Below, one piece after another: positions 23,585-35,207 of a stretch of 64,000 nt of DNA. The notes under the pieces are model-generated. The model searched no databases and was not told where the DNA came from. It saw only the letters and a list, made by a program, of their open reading frames with translations. Made by a program: the position numbers and the translations under genes. Numbering within the stretch: the stretch's first letter is position 1; every line of letters begins with the position of its first letter. The stretch is taken from NCBI GenBank assembly GCA_024114885.1, contig CP099421.1, forward strand, positions 2,294,001-2,358,000, written 5' to 3'. Origin of the DNA: Septoria linicola. Lineage: Eukaryota > Ascomycota > Dothideomycetes > Mycosphaerellales > Mycosphaerellaceae.

Positions 23585-23942
23585 CCGATAACCTCCTGTT
23601 GACCCGGGTGTGCTCACCTATCGAGACGTCTTCCGGTCCCGATTTCCAATACGTGCGCGTGTTTGATCCCGTGACCTCCTGTTGGTGGCAGCCATCGGTA
23701 CACAGCATGTGCAAGTCGCTCTACCGAGCGTAGCCGACAGCAGTCAATCCTTCCAGTGTCGGCAAGTCATTGACAGGTTTCTGTCCGGTGTGTACTGAAT
23801 TGCTAATCAGCATTATATGGTGCGGGCTGTGCTTTGCTGTCCCATCCGATGCTTGTGTCTGTCGCTTGTTGCGGCATCCACCATCGGCATCACTTGCATC
23901 CCGCGAAAGTGGTCCTTTCAATACACCCACTGAAGCGACTTG

Positions 23943-24875
23943 ATGATATCCGGCATTGTGGTAGCGAAGGCGTTCGCAGTGCTATCAGGCTCCGCTCGCT
24001 CGTATCGAATGCAGTATGTCATACTTTCAGCTGCCGAGATCTTGGAAGTGTGCGCAAGCACTTGACAGAGCCCTCTGGTGGCTCTGCTGTCCAGGGTGTT
24101 GATTCGCGCAGTTCTATGTATGTGAGGATGGCGTGGAGCGGTCAGTGTCTTGACAGTATGATGAGCACATCGTCGCCTGTGAGGCCACTGCAAGTCCTTG
24201 ACTTTTCTATGTTGCCTAGTATATGCCACGGCAGCAATACTGTACGAGCTGGCTTGGATCCTCACCGCTGACTACAGTGCCTCGCTATTACTGGTTCGGC
24301 GTGCTGAAGGCCGGCGATGTGTTATGATGTGGTTGAAGGAGAATCCGCCAATCTACAGGCGCTATCACCGAGCTCTGCTGGTAGGAATCATCGCAATTCA
24401 CACCGCTGGTCGGGCTGCAAAGGCGAAGCTGCTATAACGTTGTTCAATAGGTACTTGCCAAAAGAAGCTTCAGAACTGATAGCTCATCACGCACTTGCCG
24501 GCTTTCGAGAACGCTTTGCAATACAAATATGGCAGATAAACCAATTACCAAGGCCGCTAAGCTGACTTCAAACAAGACGGCCAAGAATAGTCAGACGTGA
24601 GCAGGGCGCGTGTCGAGGAGTTGGATCCAAGCTGATCGTTATGAAGGACAAAGTATGACGACCTGATCGGTATTGGCGCACAGTTCGACACAGATCAGCG
24701 CATGCCTGTGGACACAGCCCAAGAAACAACCACGTCGCCGCAAGAACAGCAAGTGGCTCAATCAAGCACACCAATGTTGAGCAATCGTTGCCAATCGGAG
24801 AAGAGATTGCCATTGCAAGACTGGCTCATTTGTCAAGGTGATAAGCGCGCCTTCTGGAGGAGCCACGGAGGGTGA
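23943..24875 (+). CDS. Candidate five-exon gene, about 228 residues, hydrophobic N-terminal half
   Basis: Unrecognised and tentative. Exons 23943-24047, 24095-24140, 24220-24380, 24451-24596 and 24647-24875 read in one frame. Donors are GTGTGC, GTCAGT, GTAGGA and GTGAGC; acceptors are CAG, TAG, TAG and AAG. The N-terminal half has hydrophobic stretches (GIVVAKAFAVL, YATAAILYELAWIL) and the C-terminal half is hydrophilic (MADKPITKAAK, then Gln/Thr-rich). The last two exons could be a separate gene starting at the ATG at 24529. The end at 24875 overlaps a GTGAGC that could be another donor. A model of this kind can arise by chance from several free choices. Confidence 0.27.
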
Positions 24876-24974
24876 GCAATAGTGCTTGATTGACCAGTGT
24901 ATGTAAGAGAGACCGGCGTTGTAGATGATATAGTCACTCGTGCATCAAGGCACAAGCAGCAAGTTGCGCTAGTG

Positions 24975-26876
24975 CTATGCCGTCCTAATGCCATGAACGT
25001 AGATGACAGGCCGTGGCTCTTCTCGCCGCCCGTCAACAGGCACCATCATGGGAAAGCTTTCGTGTACCAGCATCCTGCCTCCGACCTCCGCAATGAAGTT
25101 CGCGTTCCATTCTTGCAGAGCCCAATTACTACCAGGCCTAGCAAGCGCTGCCACGCGGACCAGATCCAGGATGTCGTTGGCTTGCTCGATCTCCACGGCG
25201 TAAAGTGCATCCTCCACATCCGCAATTTTGTCGACGCAGAACTCGGGCAATACAAACCCGCAGGTGAGTTGAAAGTAGCAAAGAAGCAAAACAAACAAGT
25301 CCTCTTCCCACCCGGCTACACGCAGTTGATCCAGATCAGCTGTGCCTGCATTTGCCACAATACCATCAGCGAAATGAGCTGCAGCCTTCGGGTTATGGCG
25401 TCCGAGTAGTTCTAGAAGACCTTCAATAGTAGTTATGAAAGGTCCACTAGGGAGTGGTTCCGTGTCCGGAAAGGAGAGACGGAGCAGCGAGCGTAGGTAG
25501 TATCGCAGACTGTTTGTGACAGACTCAAGTATGGCGACTTGGTTGGTGCGATAGATCTGCGCGATTTCCTGCTTCTTGTTCTGGGGTGGAGTGATGGGTG
25601 TCGTGCTTCTAATTCTGTCAAGCTTCGGTATCAGTGACGAGACTATCATGCGTGCGATGTGTGGCAGATAGTGCCTGCTCGGACTGCTTTCATCTACGAG
25701 GCTCTGTAGAACATGATCGATGAACTCGAACGGCAGCCGCCGCTCATGGCGTATTGTGTACGTAAGAAGTTCCAGAAGAGATGAGGGAAGTTGCAGAAAT
25801 ACGTCACCAGGAGTATTGTGCTTCACATGGGTTTTATGCAGTCCGAATGTGGCCTTCTCGCTGCTCCATTGCCCGTTTGAATCGAAATAGCCTGGCTGAA
25901 TTTGCCGTATCTCGGGCTGCAGATGCTCAGGGGGTGCTTTGAGTACAAGCAGCACTTTATCGTTGGGATTGTCAGGGATGACAAAGCCATATCCGAGCAG
26001 AAGTTCGTCGTTGCTTTTTGGACCGTAATTGTTGAAAAGTTCTCCACCCCGCGCGACCGCGTCGCTGATGGACACAGTGAATCGTCCCGGATCAAAGCTC
26101 CAATCAACGTGGGAATCATGATGATGATTCAGGATGTCCAGCACTGGAAATAGGGCAGGGAAGTCGAGATCCTCGGCAGAGCTCCGTGACAGATCAAGCA
26201 GAACTGTCTGTCTGCGCCCGTCAGGCCCTGATTTGTATGCGGACCAGTACTTGCTATCCTGTGGGTGAAGCGCGCGAGATGAGAAGGAGCGGGAAGTGAA
26301 AATGGTCACCGCCCATTTGTATAGATGCCTGAAAATGATCAAAACGAATCCCACCTACCTTGCATTATAGCCGACTCACCAAGTATATGGCGAAGGGTCT
26401 ACTCCAGCATTTCGAAGGATTGTCAATGCTCGTTGATAGTGATCCTCGTGTAGCCTCTGCCGAGCCATTGTGGTGAATAAAACGTCAGTCTCTGCAATCC
26501 AGAGCAAGTCCTGCTCGTCGAACCAGAACGGTGTCAAGAGCTCGCTATCAGGAGCAGGCAGTGTGTCCAAATACGGCTTCCAATATGAGGTCGCTCGGTT
26601 GATATACTGGTGCATGAGATAAAAGTAGCCAATGGCCTGCGGGGCAATCCCGCGATTGCGAAAGACTGTGAAAGAGTCGTCCACGAGGGCATTGAGGCTT
26701 GACAGCGCGATTGAGTGCGGTATCATGCATATGCGCGCATCCTTCTCCAGAGCAGCGCCCGCACGACAATGCACTCCGGCGGACTCGTTGTATTCCAGTA
26801 TCGCTTCTGGATGCAGATAGCCACCATTGTCGCTGAGCCAGCGGCGAAGTGCGCTCAAATGTTCGGGTGATGCCAT
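24975..26876 (-). CDS. SET-domain protein lysine methyltransferase (Rubisco-LSMT/SETD-type)
   Basis: Transfers methyl from S-adenosylmethionine to lysine of a protein, in yeast relatives often a ribosomal protein or elongation factor. 616 residues, two exons, intron 26329-26379. The split SET domain is recognisable: AGAALEKDARICMIP near the start, then KWAVTIFTSRSF, DILNHHHDSHVDW (SAM/lysine pocket), and NYGPKSNDELLLGYGFV, the hallmark of the plant Rubisco-LSMT/SETD3-SETD4 group. The remaining 300 residues are helical, as expected for the substrate-binding domain. ATG at 26876; the codon two positions upstream is TTG. Divergent from the aldo/keto reductase across 501 bp. Confidence 0.9.
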
Positions 26877-27377
26877 GATCAAGATGCTGTTGTTGATGTC
26901 TCAAGCATAGGGACGTGAATCTTGCAACTTCGAGGTCCCCTCGCCACACTCAAATGGCGATAAGAACGCGTTCGTCACGGCCTTGTTGCAAGGCTTGGTC
27001 GCTGCCAGCGGTCGTTCGTTAAGTTAGCGACCGTTCAATGTGAGCAAATCGGAGCTCGGTCGTGGTCTGCTTCCCGCTCCGCACCTTGGCAAAACTGTCA
27101 GCGTACAAGTCGTCCACCTGTCTCTGATCAAGGGTGTTTCCCCGTTGCTGGCAGGATAAATGGACGACTTCTCCAGAGCGACGAGAATCGCGGGAAACAG
27201 TCTCTGCTGCCTCAAAAACGGCAAGAAGCGGAGATAGGAACTGTGTCCGACTACGCGTGTTGGCGATAGAATGACGCAGCGTCGATGGAATGGCATAAGA
27301 GATGGTCCGTACAGGTGAAGTGATCTCTCTACATTTTAAGATAGATTTGTTCTTGTGTTCGCGAGCGGTGAAGCAGA
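26877..27377. promoter_or_regulatory. Divergent promoter region, SET methyltransferase / aldo-keto reductase
   Basis: 501 bp without gene content between two divergent starts. No TATA box or clear operator identified. Confidence 0.4.
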
Positions 27378-28455
27378 ATGACTTCTGAGCAGAAGAGCGC
27401 GGTCAATGTCGTTTTCGGCGCCATGGTAAGTGACCTGGGGTGAGACAGGCACAAATGTGCTGACCATTATATAGACCTTTGGCAAGGCTGGCGCCGAGCA
27501 GTCTCGTGTACACGACCTCGATACAGCCAAGGCGATCTTGGACATATTCCAGAAGCATGGACACAATGAGGTCGATACAGCGAGAGCGTACGGCGTGGGA
27601 TCGTCGGAGGAAATGCTTGGAGACTTGAAATGGCAGGAACGTGGCATTGTTCTCGACACCAAATACTACCCGACTGCCAACTTTGCAGGGCCTAACGCCG
27701 TGCCGGGCTGGTCGACCGATGGACATCTCGACGAGAAAGGACTGCGCGAGAATCTGGAAAAGAGCTTAAAGGCATTAAAGACTGCTCAGGTCGACATGTG
27801 GTATCTTCATGGACCTGATCGTACAGTGCCGCACGAGGTAACATTGAAAGCGGTCAACGATCTCTACAAAGAGGGCAAATTCAAACGCCTCGGGGTCAGC
27901 AACTACATGGCGTGGGAGGTGGCTCAGATGAGCGAACTGTGTAAACAGAATGGCTGGAAGGCGATTGATGTCTACCAGGGAGTGTACAATTCATTGCATC
28001 GCGCGATCGAGTTGGAGCTGTTGAGCTGCCTCAGAAAATATGGTATTGCTTTCTACAACTACAATCCGCTGGCCGGAGGCTACCTCACAGATCGATACCA
28101 TCGCGACGACACTGACGTGGAGTCCGGCTGTCGATTCGATGCATCGAAGTGGCAGGGCAAGATGTACCGAGGCCGTTACTGGAATGATCAATATTTCGAT
28201 GCGCTCGACATCCTCCGACCAGTAGCCGAAAAGCATGGACTCACGGAGGCAGAGTGTGCTTTACGCTGGATGACCAACCATAGTCAACTGCAGCGTAAGC
28301 ACGGTGACGCTATCATCATTGGCGCTTCCTCTGTGAAGCATATCGAGCAGAATCTGATCGATCTGGAAAAGGGACCACTACCTGAAGAGGTTGTACAAGC
28401 GCTCGACCAAGGATGGGAAGGCTGCAAAGCAATATCGCAGAAGTACTTTCATTAG
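27378..28455 (+). CDS. Aldo/keto reductase (AKR7, aflatoxin-aldehyde-reductase-like)
   Basis: NADPH-dependent carbonyl reductase, cytosolic, 342 residues. The first 48-nt exon encodes MTSEQKSAVNVVFGAM and is joined across intron 27426-27474 (GTAAGT donor, CTGACC branch, ATAG acceptor) to TFGKAG. The catalytic tetrad is present: Asp50 and Tyr55 (DTARAYG), Lys79 (DTKYYP) and His128 (YLHGPDR). NPLAGGYLT and IIIGASSVKHIEQNL are the AKR7 cofactor-side blocks. Relatives reduce dialdehydes and other small toxic aldehydes; the substrate here is unknown. Confidence 0.93.
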
Positions 28456-29812
28456 TGCCGCCATGTCAGGACACCTGCTTAGTTGGACATAAGTACCAGC
28501 TTCGGGCAACACCCGTACCACTGTCGCTGCACGTGTAGGCGCACGTTCTTTGATGGCACCAGCGTGTCTCCACGAGATCGTGAGGTGCACAACGGGTCGA
28601 AGACTCCGCGATGCAGCGTGCTGTGATGTCGCATGTGCATGCTGCAGCTGTGAAGCAATTTTCGGTGGAGGAAGTACTCCGTCGTCATGGCTAGCCATGT
28701 ACTAGCAGACTTATGTGCGAAACTAAATGATCACACGCACTAGAACTTCTATCACACCTGGCTTCGATGGAAACCGGAATAGAGCGGCCGAAAAAGGTAA
28801 GCCATGGGCCATTCGAGTTGGCAAGTAGTGCCGCGCACGCATTTCACGACTTCTGAGCCCCTCATCCACAATGCGCTAGATTCGCTCTCATCAAGTGATA
28901 ACATACAGTATCGCACCAGGACCTGTCGCGCACCAGTTATGAAGGGAAATCTGACGATGCAGTTCGCCTGCTCTGGGAATGTTGGTGCTTTGCAGCGCGC
29001 CTTGATCTGATAAAAGCTTCGAAGATCATTCGATCTGAATGCTACTCCTGCAGCATGAAGACGGCTCGAAGCATAGCGGCGATGAGCCTCACCTTTTCGA
29101 GAGCTGTGAGAACTCTTTTGCTGGCCAAAAGAGGCAGTTGAGGATCGACCTCGGAAGTTGCCAGAGTGTTTTCAGCTGCGCGTTGGAAAATTAACTTTGA
29201 AGCTGATCAGAGTTTGACCGAACCGAAAAGTGGACTGCAATAGATGAGATCTTTCATCGAGACAACACTTCCCAACCGCTGATGGGGCGACACAGAGTCC
29301 TCGCAACGAGAGATACCGTGAAGTTAAGGATGACCTCCAAGCATACTAAACAAGCACCCGTATTGTAACCTAGTCAGTGCTCAGTGTGAAGCCAAGCTCA
29401 GAAGTCACGCCCGGACTTCACCATAAAAGGTTTGGCCATGAGCCGCGCCAGAGGATGGCACATCATTTCGAGCGAACCTTAGATTGACGCTGCTATAGTG
29501 ATACTTCACCCTACGTGAGCCACGATGCCGAATGTCGACAAAAGTGTTCCCACGGGGTTCTCCTCTGGCCATTTCTGGCAAGATGCGAGTCGAGAGCTAT
29601 CGTAGTCTGGACGAATGCAGCGTTTCTTGCGCTTCGTCTTGCACCGCATGAGTAGGAGAACGTTTGTGCTATCGTGCGAGCACGTTGTTCTGGAGGCGCA
29701 GGCTATTCCTACAGGAGTATATATTCACTCCATCTCGTAGCAGAACAACCTTACTACACAGGCACCAACATCACATTTCTTCCAACACTCGTTCATCAAC
29801 CAGACATACATT
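28456..29812. promoter_or_regulatory. Intergenic, 1.36 kb, with TATA box for the secreted-protein gene
   Basis: No gene-like frame, tRNA or repeat recognised. TATATATT at 29718-29725 is 88 bp before the ATG of the next gene. The rest is featureless to me. Confidence 0.5.
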
Positions 29813-30941
29813 ATGAAGTCTTTCATCATGGCTGCGGCCCTGGCTGGCCTTGCAGCTGCCCAAAACCAGAAGATGGACGTTGCAGCTATCGCCGCTGCCC
29901 CATCGCCAGCTGTCACTCAGGCTCCAGTCGGAGCCGCTGGCCAAGGCGACGTCTCTTACGACCAGGAGGCTGCTGCTAGCTCTGCTGCTATCGTTCGACC
30001 AACCTCAGCACCTGCCGCCAAGATCAAGCGTGCAGCTTGCGACCCAGAGCCAGCCGGAACTGCGCCAAACACCGTGCCTGACACTACAGAGGCTTTCCAG
30101 AGGAATCCATTCTTCCACGGTCAGGCCAACTCTTGGCCAGTGTACATCCCGTCCGGGAACAGCTTCTACGCTGAGCGTTTCCGCGACAAGAACGGCTCTA
30201 CTCAGCAGAACTCGTATTTGACGTACTACGTTCTCGACAAGTACAGCGTTACCGACTGTGCCAAGAAGTGCGACGCTGTCGATCTCTGCACTGCGTTCAA
30301 CATCTACGTTGAGCGTGACCCAAGCTTGAACCCAGGTATGTGCTTGGCCTCATCAATTTCCTTTGCATTGACTGATCTGTCATTTGTTAGGCCCTGCATG
30401 CCCAGACCCAAAGTCCGTCAGCAACTACAAGTGTGCACTCTGGGGCTCCGACATCTCCGCCGAGACTGCCACCAATGTTGGTCAATACCGCGAGAAGTTT
30501 CACGTCGTGATCACAGCTTCCAACGGCTACTCTCGCGCTTCTTGGGCCGTGCCAGACCCAATCAAGGGCTTCCAGCTCGCCCAGAACCTCTCCAACAAAG
30601 CGATCACATCCGCAGCCAAGTCCGCTTTCCTCGGTGCAGAGTACTTCCCGGGTCCATATGACGCCAGCCTCTGTGGCTACTATGCTACTGCTCAGACTGC
30701 CGCCAACAAGGAGGATGCCAAGGTCAAGGGATTGAAGAGCTACCAGCCTTGCAACTTGTTCAATGCGTACTTTGTGTACAAGAATAAATATGCGCAGGGA
30801 ACTTATTGCCAGCTGTTCAATGCGGATGTGGATGGTGTTACTGCCTCCGGCAAGGCTGATACTGTGTACAATGGTGATAGCTACTCGGTTGGCGCGTCTT
30901 ACACGTGGAGGTTGACTCCACAGGACAGTGGTAGCTTGTAG
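29813..30941 (+). CDS. Secreted protein with propeptide and Cys-rich mature region
   Basis: Predicted extracellular protein of 357 residues. Signal peptide MKSFIMAAALAGLAAA, then an Ala/Pro-rich segment ending in Lys-Arg at residue 73 (KIKR/AACDPEP), a likely kexin site. The mature part has spaced Cys residues (SVTDCAKKCDAVDLCTAFN, PACPDPKSV, YKCALWG, SLCGYY, QPCNLFN, TYCQLFN), resembling a PAN/apple-like arrangement seen in many unnamed ascomycete secreted proteins. Intron 30336-30390 (GTATGT donor, ACTGAT branch, GTTAG acceptor). A TATA box lies 88 bp upstream. Function unknown. Confidence 0.88.
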
Positions 30942-31688
30942 GTATTGATCTTCAGAAGAGAGGTCGAGTGCTCGCGAGATGAATTTGCTCTGTTTTGGAT
31001 GAGAATGATTTTATGATATAGAGCGGCTAGAGAGTCAGTTATGCACGATTGTCATCCCTACCTCAGCGCGACTCGCTCCACCTGGACCTTCATCTCCACG
31101 AGGAGGGCGATTTTGATCTGTGTGGAGATCTGATCATCGAAAGGTCAACTTGATCACAATAGTACGCGCCCCATGGCAGAGCGCATGGTGTTCCGCCTGA
31201 TTTGTTGTCTCATTCGAGCTGTCGGCGAGGCTCGTGGCGAAGACAGGGCTTGGAAGTCGGAGGTGCGTGCCGAAATGCAAGATGCGATGTCAGCAAGCAG
31301 ATCGCCACGCCGACCATTTCGCCGCCTGAGAAGGATCCACGAGAGTGCTGCGACCACAACGCGCTGTGAAGTGAGCAGCAGAAGTCGAGTTGTAGCACAC
31401 TGAGACAACCACCAGGAGCAATTGAGATGATCGTGATGAACAAGTAGCCCGATTGCACTGCCGTCACCATGTGTTCAGTCTAAGTACCGGGAATAACCGA
31501 GTCTACCTGTTACACGCAGCGACTTTCTTCGAGCACTGCTGCTGCTGCTGCACGACCAGCAAACAATCCTCCTTCTCCACCTCACCCTGCCCCATCACCC
31601 CGACCTATGCAGCTTCGGCGCATTAGGAACTAGCCACCACACATCGTAACCGGTCTTCTGCTGAGCACAAGCTGTCGAAGTCGCAGCC
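30942..31688. promoter_or_regulatory. Intergenic and 5' leader of 2-oxoglutarate dehydrogenase
   Basis: 747 bp. Small frames only. Near the gene is a (CTG)5 run at 31536-31550 followed by a pyrimidine-rich leader, common before highly expressed fungal genes. Confidence 0.45.
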
Positions 31689-34600
31689 ATGCTGCTCTCC
31701 CAACTTTCACAATGCAGCAAGCGCCTGGCCACCGGCAGCTCCGTGAGGGCATTTTCCAGCATCGCCCCTAAGAGCGCTCCCAGAACTGCACTGGTTGCGA
31801 AGAGACGAGAGCTTGGCGTGTCCTTCTACAACGCCTACACATCACAGCACCGCAGCTATGCGCAGGCTGCCGAGCGGACGGACCAGGGCGTCGACCCATC
31901 AGACTCCTTCTTGACCGGCAACACAGCGGGCTACGTCGACGAGATGTACTCGGAATGGAAGCGCGACCCCAACTCGGTGCACGTCAGCTGGAACCACTAC
32001 TTCCGCAACATGGAGTCCGGAGACATGCCCGTTTCGAGGGCATTTGTGCCCCCTCCAACGATCGTGCCTCAGCCCGCCGGCGGTGTCATTGCTCCAAGTG
32101 GCGCTGTCGGAGCTTCTGAGGGTCAGAGCAGCGAGGTGTTGAATCACTTAAAGGTGCAGCTCCTCGTGCGAGCTTACCAGGCGCGAGGACACCACAAGGC
32201 GAAGATTGACCCTCTGGGCATCAAGGATCTGAACAAGTCCACGCCGAAAGAGCTTGACTTGTCGACATACAACTTCACCGAGAAGGATATGGATCTGGAG
32301 CTTACCCTCGGCCCTGGTATTCTGCCACGATTCGCAAAGGATGGCCGGGAGAAGATGACTTTGCGTGAGATCATTGACGCTTGCGAGCGTCTGTATTGTG
32401 GTCCATACGGCGTGGAGTACATTCACATTGCAGATAGGGAGCAATGCGATTGGCTACGAGAGCGTGTCGAGGTGCCTCAGCCATACAAGTACTCCGTGGA
32501 CGAGAAGCGACGCATTCTGGACAGACTTATTTGGTCCTCCTCGTTCGAATCCTTCCTGGCCACAAAGTACCCCAACGACAAGCGATTCGGTCTCGAGGGT
32601 GGTGAATCGCTCATCCCTGGTATGAAGGCTCTCATCGATCGCTCGGTCGACTACGGTGTCAAGGATATTGTCATCGGCATGCCTCACAGAGGTCGTCTGA
32701 ACGTGCTATCGAACGTGGTCCGCAAGCCCAACGAATCGATCTTCTCGGAGTTCGGCGGTTCAGCTGAGCCATCTGATGAAGGTTCTGGTGATGTCAAGTA
32801 CCATCTCGGTATGAACTTCGAACGTCCAACACCATCTGGCAAGCGTGTGCAGCTCTCTCTCGTGGCCAACCCATCGCATTTGGAAGCCGAAGACCCTGTC
32901 GTGCTTGGAAAGACCCGTGCCATTCTCCACTACAACAATGACGAGGAGAAGGCCACTTCTGCCATGGGTGTTCTGCTTCACGGTGACGCTGCGTTTGCTG
33001 CTCAAGGTATCGTGTATGAGACTATGGGCTTCGTCGGACTCCCTGCCTACCAAACAGGCGGTACCATCCACTTGATTGTCAACAACCAGATTGGATTCAC
33101 CACTGATCCACGTTTCGCTCGCTCTACCCCATACTGCTCGGATTTGGCCAAGTTCGTTGAGGCTCCTATCTTCCACGTCAACGGCGATGATGTCGAGGCA
33201 CTCAACTTCGTCTGCCAGCTTGCTGCTGACTGGCGTGCCGAGTTCAAGAAGGATGTCGTTGTCGACATTGTCTGCTACAGAAAGCAAGGTCACAACGAGA
33301 CTGATCAGCCTTCCTTCACCCAACCTTTCATGTACAAGAAGATCAACGAGCAGCTCCCTGTGCTCGACAAGTACACCAAGCAATTGCTCGAGGCTAAGAC
33401 CTTCACCAAGGAGGATATTGACGAGCACAAGAGCTGGGTATGGGGCATGCTCGAGGAGTCCTTCGCAAAGTCCAAGGACTACCAGCCAAACTCAAGAGAG
33501 TGGCTGACCAGCGCATGGCACGGCTTCAAGTCGCCCAAGGAGTTGGCCACCGAGATTCTGCCGCATGAGCCTACCGCTGTTGAGCCAGAGGTGCTCAAGG
33601 AGGTCGCTAAGGTCATTGGACAACCTCCCGAGGGCTTCCACGTCCACAAGAACCTGAAGCGTATCTTAGCCAACAGGACCAAGACCGTCGAGGAGGGCAA
33701 GAACATTGACATGTCTACTGGAGAAGCGCTTGCTTTCGGTACACTTGTTAGGGAAGGCCACCACGTCCGTGTGTCCGGACAGGATGTCGAGCGTGGTACC
33801 TTCTCACAACGACACGCCGTGCTCCACGACCAGGAGAGTGAAGGTACCTACACCCCTCTGAAGAACATCAGCGAGGACCAGGGATCATTCGTTATTGCCA
33901 ACTCGAGTTTGTCAGAGTACGGTGCTCTCGGCTTCGAGTATGGTTACTCTCTGTCTTCTCCTACCGCTCTTGTCATCTGGGAAGCCCAGTTTGGTGATTT
34001 TGCCAACAATGCGCAATGTGTTATCGATCAGTTCATTGCCTCTGGTGAGGTCAAGTGGCTGCAGCGTTCCGGTCTTGTGATGAACCTTCCCCACGGATAC
34101 GATGGTCAAGGCCCTGAGCACAGTTCTGGACGCATGGAGCGTTTCCTCCAGCTGTGTAACGAGGACCCACGTATCTTCCCCGCGCCAGAGAAGCTCGACC
34201 GTCAGCACCAGGACTGCAACATGCAGATCGTCTACTGCACTACGCCTGCCAACTCGTTCCACATCCTCCGTCGCCAGATGAACCGACAGTTCCGCAAGCC
34301 ACTCATTTCCTTCTTCAGCAAGAGTCTGCTTCGTCACCCACTTGCACGATCGAAGATTGAGGACTTCACAGGCGAGAGCTCTTTCCAGTGGATCATCCCA
34401 GATCCAGCTCACGAGTCTGACGCTGAGTTCAAGATTGACGCGCATGAGAAGATCGAGCGTGTCATCCTCTGCTCAGGACAAGTCTTTGCCGCTCTCTTCA
34501 AGTACAGACAACAAAACAACCTCACCAACACTGCTATTGTCCGTATCGAACAGTTGAACCCATTCCCATGGGCGCAACTCCGGGATAACTTGGACAGCTA

Positions 34601-34850
34601 TCCAAACGCCCAGACTATCGTATGGTGCCAAGAAGAGCCTCTCAACGCGGGTGCCTGGAGTTTCACACAGCCTCGTATTGAGACTTTGCTCAACAACACT
34701 GAGCACCACGACAGGAAGCACGTCATGTACGCAGGACGTGACCCAAGCGCATCGGTCGCTACTGGTCTGAAGAGCAGCCATCTCAAGGAAGAACAGAGAC
34801 TTCTCGATATGGCATTCAGTGTGAAGCAGGACAAGCTCAAGGGAGAATAG
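31689..34850 (+). CDS. KGD1: 2-oxoglutarate dehydrogenase E1 component, mitochondrial
   Basis: Thiamine-diphosphate-dependent decarboxylase of the mitochondrial 2-oxoglutarate dehydrogenase complex (TCA cycle): decarboxylates 2-oxoglutarate and passes the succinyl group to E2. Single exon, 1053 residues, normal for the family. N-terminus (MLLSQLSQCSKRLATGSSVR) is a mitochondrial presequence. Order of blocks: DSFLTGNTAGYVDEMY (E1 N-domain), GMPHRGRLNVLSNV, GDAAFAAQGIVYETMGF followed by NNQIGFTTDP (cofactor and magnesium site), SGQDVERGTFSQRHAVLHDQ, EYGALGFEYGYSL, and the C-terminal VWCQEEPLNAGAW. Large antisense frames inside it are shadows of its codon usage. Confidence 0.98.
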   Translation: MLLSQLSQCSKRLATGSSVRAFSSIAPKSAPRTALVAKRRELGVSFYNAYTSQHRSYAQAAERTDQGVDPSDSFLTGNTAGYVDEMYSEWKRDPNSVHVSWNHYFRNMESGDMPVSRAFVPPPTIVPQPAGGVIAPSGAVGASEGQSSEVLNHLKVQLLVRAYQARGHHKAKIDPLGIKDLNKSTPKELDLSTYNFTEKDMDLELTLGPGILPRFAKDGREKMTLREIIDACERLYCGPYGVEYIHIADREQCDWLRERVEVPQPYKYSVDEKRRILDRLIWSSSFESFLATKYPNDKRFGLEGGESLIPGMKALIDRSVDYGVKDIVIGMPHRGRLNVLSNVVRKPNESIFSEFGGSAEPSDEGSGDVKYHLGMNFERPTPSGKRVQLSLVANPSHLEAEDPVVLGKTRAILHYNNDEEKATSAMGVLLHGDAAFAAQGIVYETMGFVGLPAYQTGGTIHLIVNNQIGFTTDPRFARSTPYCSDLAKFVEAPIFHVNGDDVEALNFVCQLAADWRAEFKKDVVVDIVCYRKQGHNETDQPSFTQPFMYKKINEQLPVLDKYTKQLLEAKTFTKEDIDEHKSWVWGMLEESFAKSKDYQPNSREWLTSAWHGFKSPKELATEILPHEPTAVEPEVLKEVAKVIGQPPEGFHVHKNLKRILANRTKTVEEGKNIDMSTGEALAFGTLVREGHHVRVSGQDVERGTFSQRHAVLHDQESEGTYTPLKNISEDQGSFVIANSSLSEYGALGFEYGYSLSSPTALVIWEAQFGDFANNAQCVIDQFIASGEVKWLQRSGLVMNLPHGYDGQGPEHSSGRMERFLQLCNEDPRIFPAPEKLDRQHQDCNMQIVYCTTPANSFHILRRQMNRQFRKPLISFFSKSLLRHPLARSKIEDFTGESSFQWIIPDPAHESDAEFKIDAHEKIERVILCSGQVFAALFKYRQQNNLTNTAIVRIEQLNPFPWAQLRDNLDSYPNAQTIVWCQEEPLNAGAWSFTQPRIETLLNNTEHHDRKHVMYAGRDPSASVATGLKSSHLKEEQRLLDMAFSVKQDKLKGE

Positions 34851-35207
34851 AGTGTCACGCCGAATGACAGACGTGCGTGCTAGAAGGAAGAGAGTGAGAG
34901 TTGTGTGATAGCATCAGAAATTCGAGCGAATGGAATGGAAAGCTTTTCCTGCATGGTTTTGTACATAGTAAGTGGGGGTATTGTATGGCGTTTGCCTGAT
35001 GATTTCTACTAGATGTTCTCGCTGTCGTTGCACTGCTGCTTCGTGATCATCGAGAACGCCGTTTTATGCATGTGGGGTCAGACTGAGTCGTGTCTTCTGT
35101 GGGTAAGATCCGCGATGAGGTGTTACATGACTCATGTTTTTACAAATCTCGACCTCGACTCCGATCTCAGAAAAGCAGTCGCGCGTTCAGACGTCCACTT
35201 GCGCAAC
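34851..35207. other. Intergenic, 357 bp
   Basis: 3' region of KGD1 and promoter of the G-patch gene. The downstream frame is open back to 35013, but that extension is not conserved-looking and lacks a good start. Confidence 0.4.

Noticed and set aside
32760..33428. 222-codon antisense frame inside the 2-oxoglutarate dehydrogenase gene
   Set aside because: It mirrors the strongly biased codons of KGD1; no start context, domain or introns of its own. The same holds for antisense frames at 33912-34445 and 32148-32444.
35013..35207. 65-residue N-terminal extension of the TFIP11 homologue
   Set aside because: Composition is unlike the family, and the ATG at 35208 puts the G-patch near the N-terminus as expected.
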